Origin: an uncultured Pelagibacteraceae bacterium
Lineage (GTDB): Bacteria; Pseudomonadota; Alphaproteobacteria; Pelagibacterales; Pelagibacteraceae
Assembly: GCA_902578175.1 (NCBI GenBank)
Contig: CACHBY010000014.1
Span: 1 to 16,948, forward strand
DNA: 16,948 nt
Direction of reading: 5' to 3'
Of this stretch, positions 15,784 to 16,948 are shown one piece after another; within the stretch, counting starts at the first letter, position 1; every line of letters starts with the position of its first letter. Below the pieces are notes generated by a model that was not told where the DNA came from, did not search any database, and was given only the letters and a program-made list of their open reading frames with translations. The translations under genes and the position numbers were made by a program.

Positions 15784-16653
15784 TTAGCTAGCTTTTTTGA
15801 CAAGTAATGGAGACAAAAACTGTATAACTACCCCTGTTATAACGACAGCTCCCCCAAAAAGTACAGTAAGTGGTGGATTTTCGTTAGCAAACATCCATGC
15901 CCACATAGGTCCTAGGACAGCTTCAGTTAACATAATTATTCCAACAAAAGCTGAAGGTGTTGATCTTGCTCCAATGGTTATAAGTATAAAGCCAAGTCCA
16001 ACTTGAAAAAATCCTGCAATAAAACCTAAAAAAATATCATTTGTTGAAACAAAAATACTTGGTGACATGAACAGGCCTATTAACGTTGCAAAAACTCCAG
16101 CAACGAGCTGTAAAGGTATCATGTCAACTTTTGGATATTTTCTGACAATTAAAATTAAGATTGCAAATGATATCGGCATAATAAATGCAACTAAGTTTCC
16201 AGTCATTTGACCTGGTGTTAGAGAACTTCCCAACATTAAAATGATACCAGCTACTGCGGTAATAATGCAAGTTAATGTTATCTTTGAAATTTTTTCTTTT
16301 AAAAACACATAACCAAAAATTGCTAAAAACAAAGCTTGAGTTTGAATTATAAAGTTTGCATTAGCTACTGTAGTTTCGTACATAGCAAATACATAGCTAG
16401 CAAATCCAATGGATAAAATTATGCCTCCAAACAAACCTGGAATTCCAGATTTATAAAGAGCGCTGAAAACTTTTCCTTTGTAAGTAAAGATTAAAAAAAT
16501 TGTAATTACACCAATAAAGAAAAGCGATCTCCAAAATAATATTTGCCAAAGTGTAGATCCATCGAAAGACTTAACAATTAAACCTCCAAAACTTAATGCA
16601 CATGCTCCTAGAAAAACTAAAAAAGGCCCTGGTATTTTTGATAGAAAATTCAT
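15784..16653 (-). CDS. EamA/DMT-superfamily transporter
   Basis: This 289-residue inner-membrane protein has ten predicted hydrophobic helices in two five-helix halves, the layout of EamA (drug/metabolite transporter) carriers. Approximate helices are 9-28, 34-57, 70-92, 98-117, 125-145, 150-170, 178-197, 208-230, 237-256 and 262-283. Typical segments are LFWRSLFF in helix 2, NANFIIQTQALFLAIFGYVFLKEKIS spanning helix 4 into the loop, and AFVGIIMLTEAVLGPMWAW in helix 9. The substrate cannot be read from sequence; family members move amino acids, nucleotides or other metabolites, often outward. Its ATG overlaps the pxpC stop by one base, suggesting coexpression with 5-oxoproline metabolism. The gcv promoter begins a few bases beyond its stop. 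Confidence 0.9.
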   Translation of the reverse strand: MNFLSKIPGPFLVFLGACALSFGGLIVKSFDGSTLWQILFWRSLFFIGVITIFLIFTYKGKVFSALYKSGIPGLFGGIILSIGFASYVFAMYETTVANANFIIQTQALFLAIFGYVFLKEKISKITLTCIITAVAGIILMLGSSLTPGQMTGNLVAFIMPISFAILILIVRKYPKVDMIPLQLVAGVFATLIGLFMSPSIFVSTNDIFLGFIAGFFQVGLGFILITIGARSTPSAFVGIIMLTEAVLGPMWAWMFANENPPLTVLFGGAVVITGVVIQFLSPLLVKKAS

Positions 16654-16948
16654 TAAATTTGTGAAAGTAAATTTTGCGTTTCCATTTCATATAACTTAAA
16701 TAAAGTCTCTGCATCAGGTAAATTAATCTCTTTAAATTTTATTTTTGAACCAGGAGACATCTGTACTAATCGGTCATAATCGACACTAGCCACAACACCA
16801 ATTTTTGGATAGCCACCAACAGTTCCATGATCTGAGAGCATTATTATTGGATTACCGTCAGCTGGAACCTGAATAACACCTTTGATTAATCCCTCTGATT
16901 TAATATTGGTATTAACTATGTTTTCTATTTTAGGACCCTCAAGCCTCA
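16653..16948 (-). CDS. pxpC: 5-oxoprolinase subunit C / biotin-dependent carboxyltransferase-family protein (5' end outside window)
   Basis: These are the last 97 codons of a PxpC (KipA/allophanate hydrolase subunit 2-like) protein; the frame is open to the right edge, so the ATG at 16841 is internal. Reading in from the edge gives RLEGPKIENI, then SEGLIKGVIQVPADGNPIIM and LSDHGTVGGYPKIGVVASVD, then DRLVQMSPGSKIKF. These match the conserved C-terminal domain of the family (GxIQVPxxGxPI, GGYPxIG, LxQxxPG). PxpC works with PxpA and PxpB to hydrolyse 5-oxoproline to glutamate using ATP. The other subunits would be expected beyond the right edge. The C-terminal tail (LPDAETLFKLYEMETQNLLSQI) looks helical. 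The gene overlaps the DMT transporter by one base. Confidence 0.88.
   Translation of the reverse strand, partial: RLEGPKIENIVNTNIKSEGLIKGVIQVPADGNPIIMLSDHGTVGGYPKIGVVASVDYDRLVQMSPGSKIKFKEINLPDAETLFKLYEMETQNLLSQI

Noticed and set aside
16839..16841. ATG at 16841 as the start of a small 62-residue protein
   Set aside because: The same frame continues to the right edge with clearly PxpC-like sequence, so this Met is internal.

Overview
This AT-rich window (well below 40% GC by eye) comes from a streamlined alphaproteobacterium, most likely the SAR11 clade (Pelagibacterales). The grounds are base composition, almost no intergenic DNA, a tandem glycine riboswitch ahead of gcvT, and NAD-linked formate dehydrogenase genes next to C1 and amino-acid genes. 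The clade assignment is inference. Fifteen protein genes were identified, two of them cut by the window edges. No tRNA, rRNA, mobile element or CRISPR array was seen. No gene-free stretch exceeds 300 bases; the longest is the 197-base riboswitch and promoter region at 15587-15783.

Layout. (1) 1-5148, plus strand: the end of fdsB, fdsA (NAD-dependent, cysteine-type molybdenum/tungsten formate dehydrogenase) and selO (protein adenylyltransferase), in one tight run. (2) 5149-6722, minus strand: tspO followed by a FOXRED1-like FAD oxidoreductase, converging on selO with no spacer. (3) 6744-7502, plus strand: a short-chain dehydrogenase, divergent from tspO across only 21 bases. (4) 15586 down to 7503, minus strand: gcvT-gcvH-gcvP, then after 6 bases a flavin amine-oxidase-like protein, a DUF1365 protein, a Cfa-like lipid methyltransferase and a DUF3833 lipoprotein. 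All seven are packed tightly enough to be one operon. (5) 15588-15777, minus strand: a sigma-70-like promoter, a two-aptamer glycine riboswitch and a candidate translational switch helix touching the gcvT start. (6) 15784-16948, minus strand: an EamA/DMT transporter and the end of pxpC (5-oxoprolinase subunit C), with overlapping stop and start.

How the genes fit together. Much of the window concerns one-carbon units. Formate dehydrogenase oxidises formate to CO2 with NADH. The glycine cleavage system turns glycine into methylene-tetrahydrofolate, CO2, ammonia and NADH. The FOXRED1-like flavoprotein may oxidise an amino acid or N-methylated amine. The lipid cassette uses S-adenosylmethionine, a product of the same C1 pool, to alkylate membrane fatty acids.

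The points most worth following up are: the lipid-modification genes placed behind a glycine riboswitch; a plausible P1-versus-RBS switch helix; a Cfa-like enzyme lacking key residues of classical cyclopropane synthase; and a formate dehydrogenase beta subunit with a displaced iron-sulfur ligand pattern.
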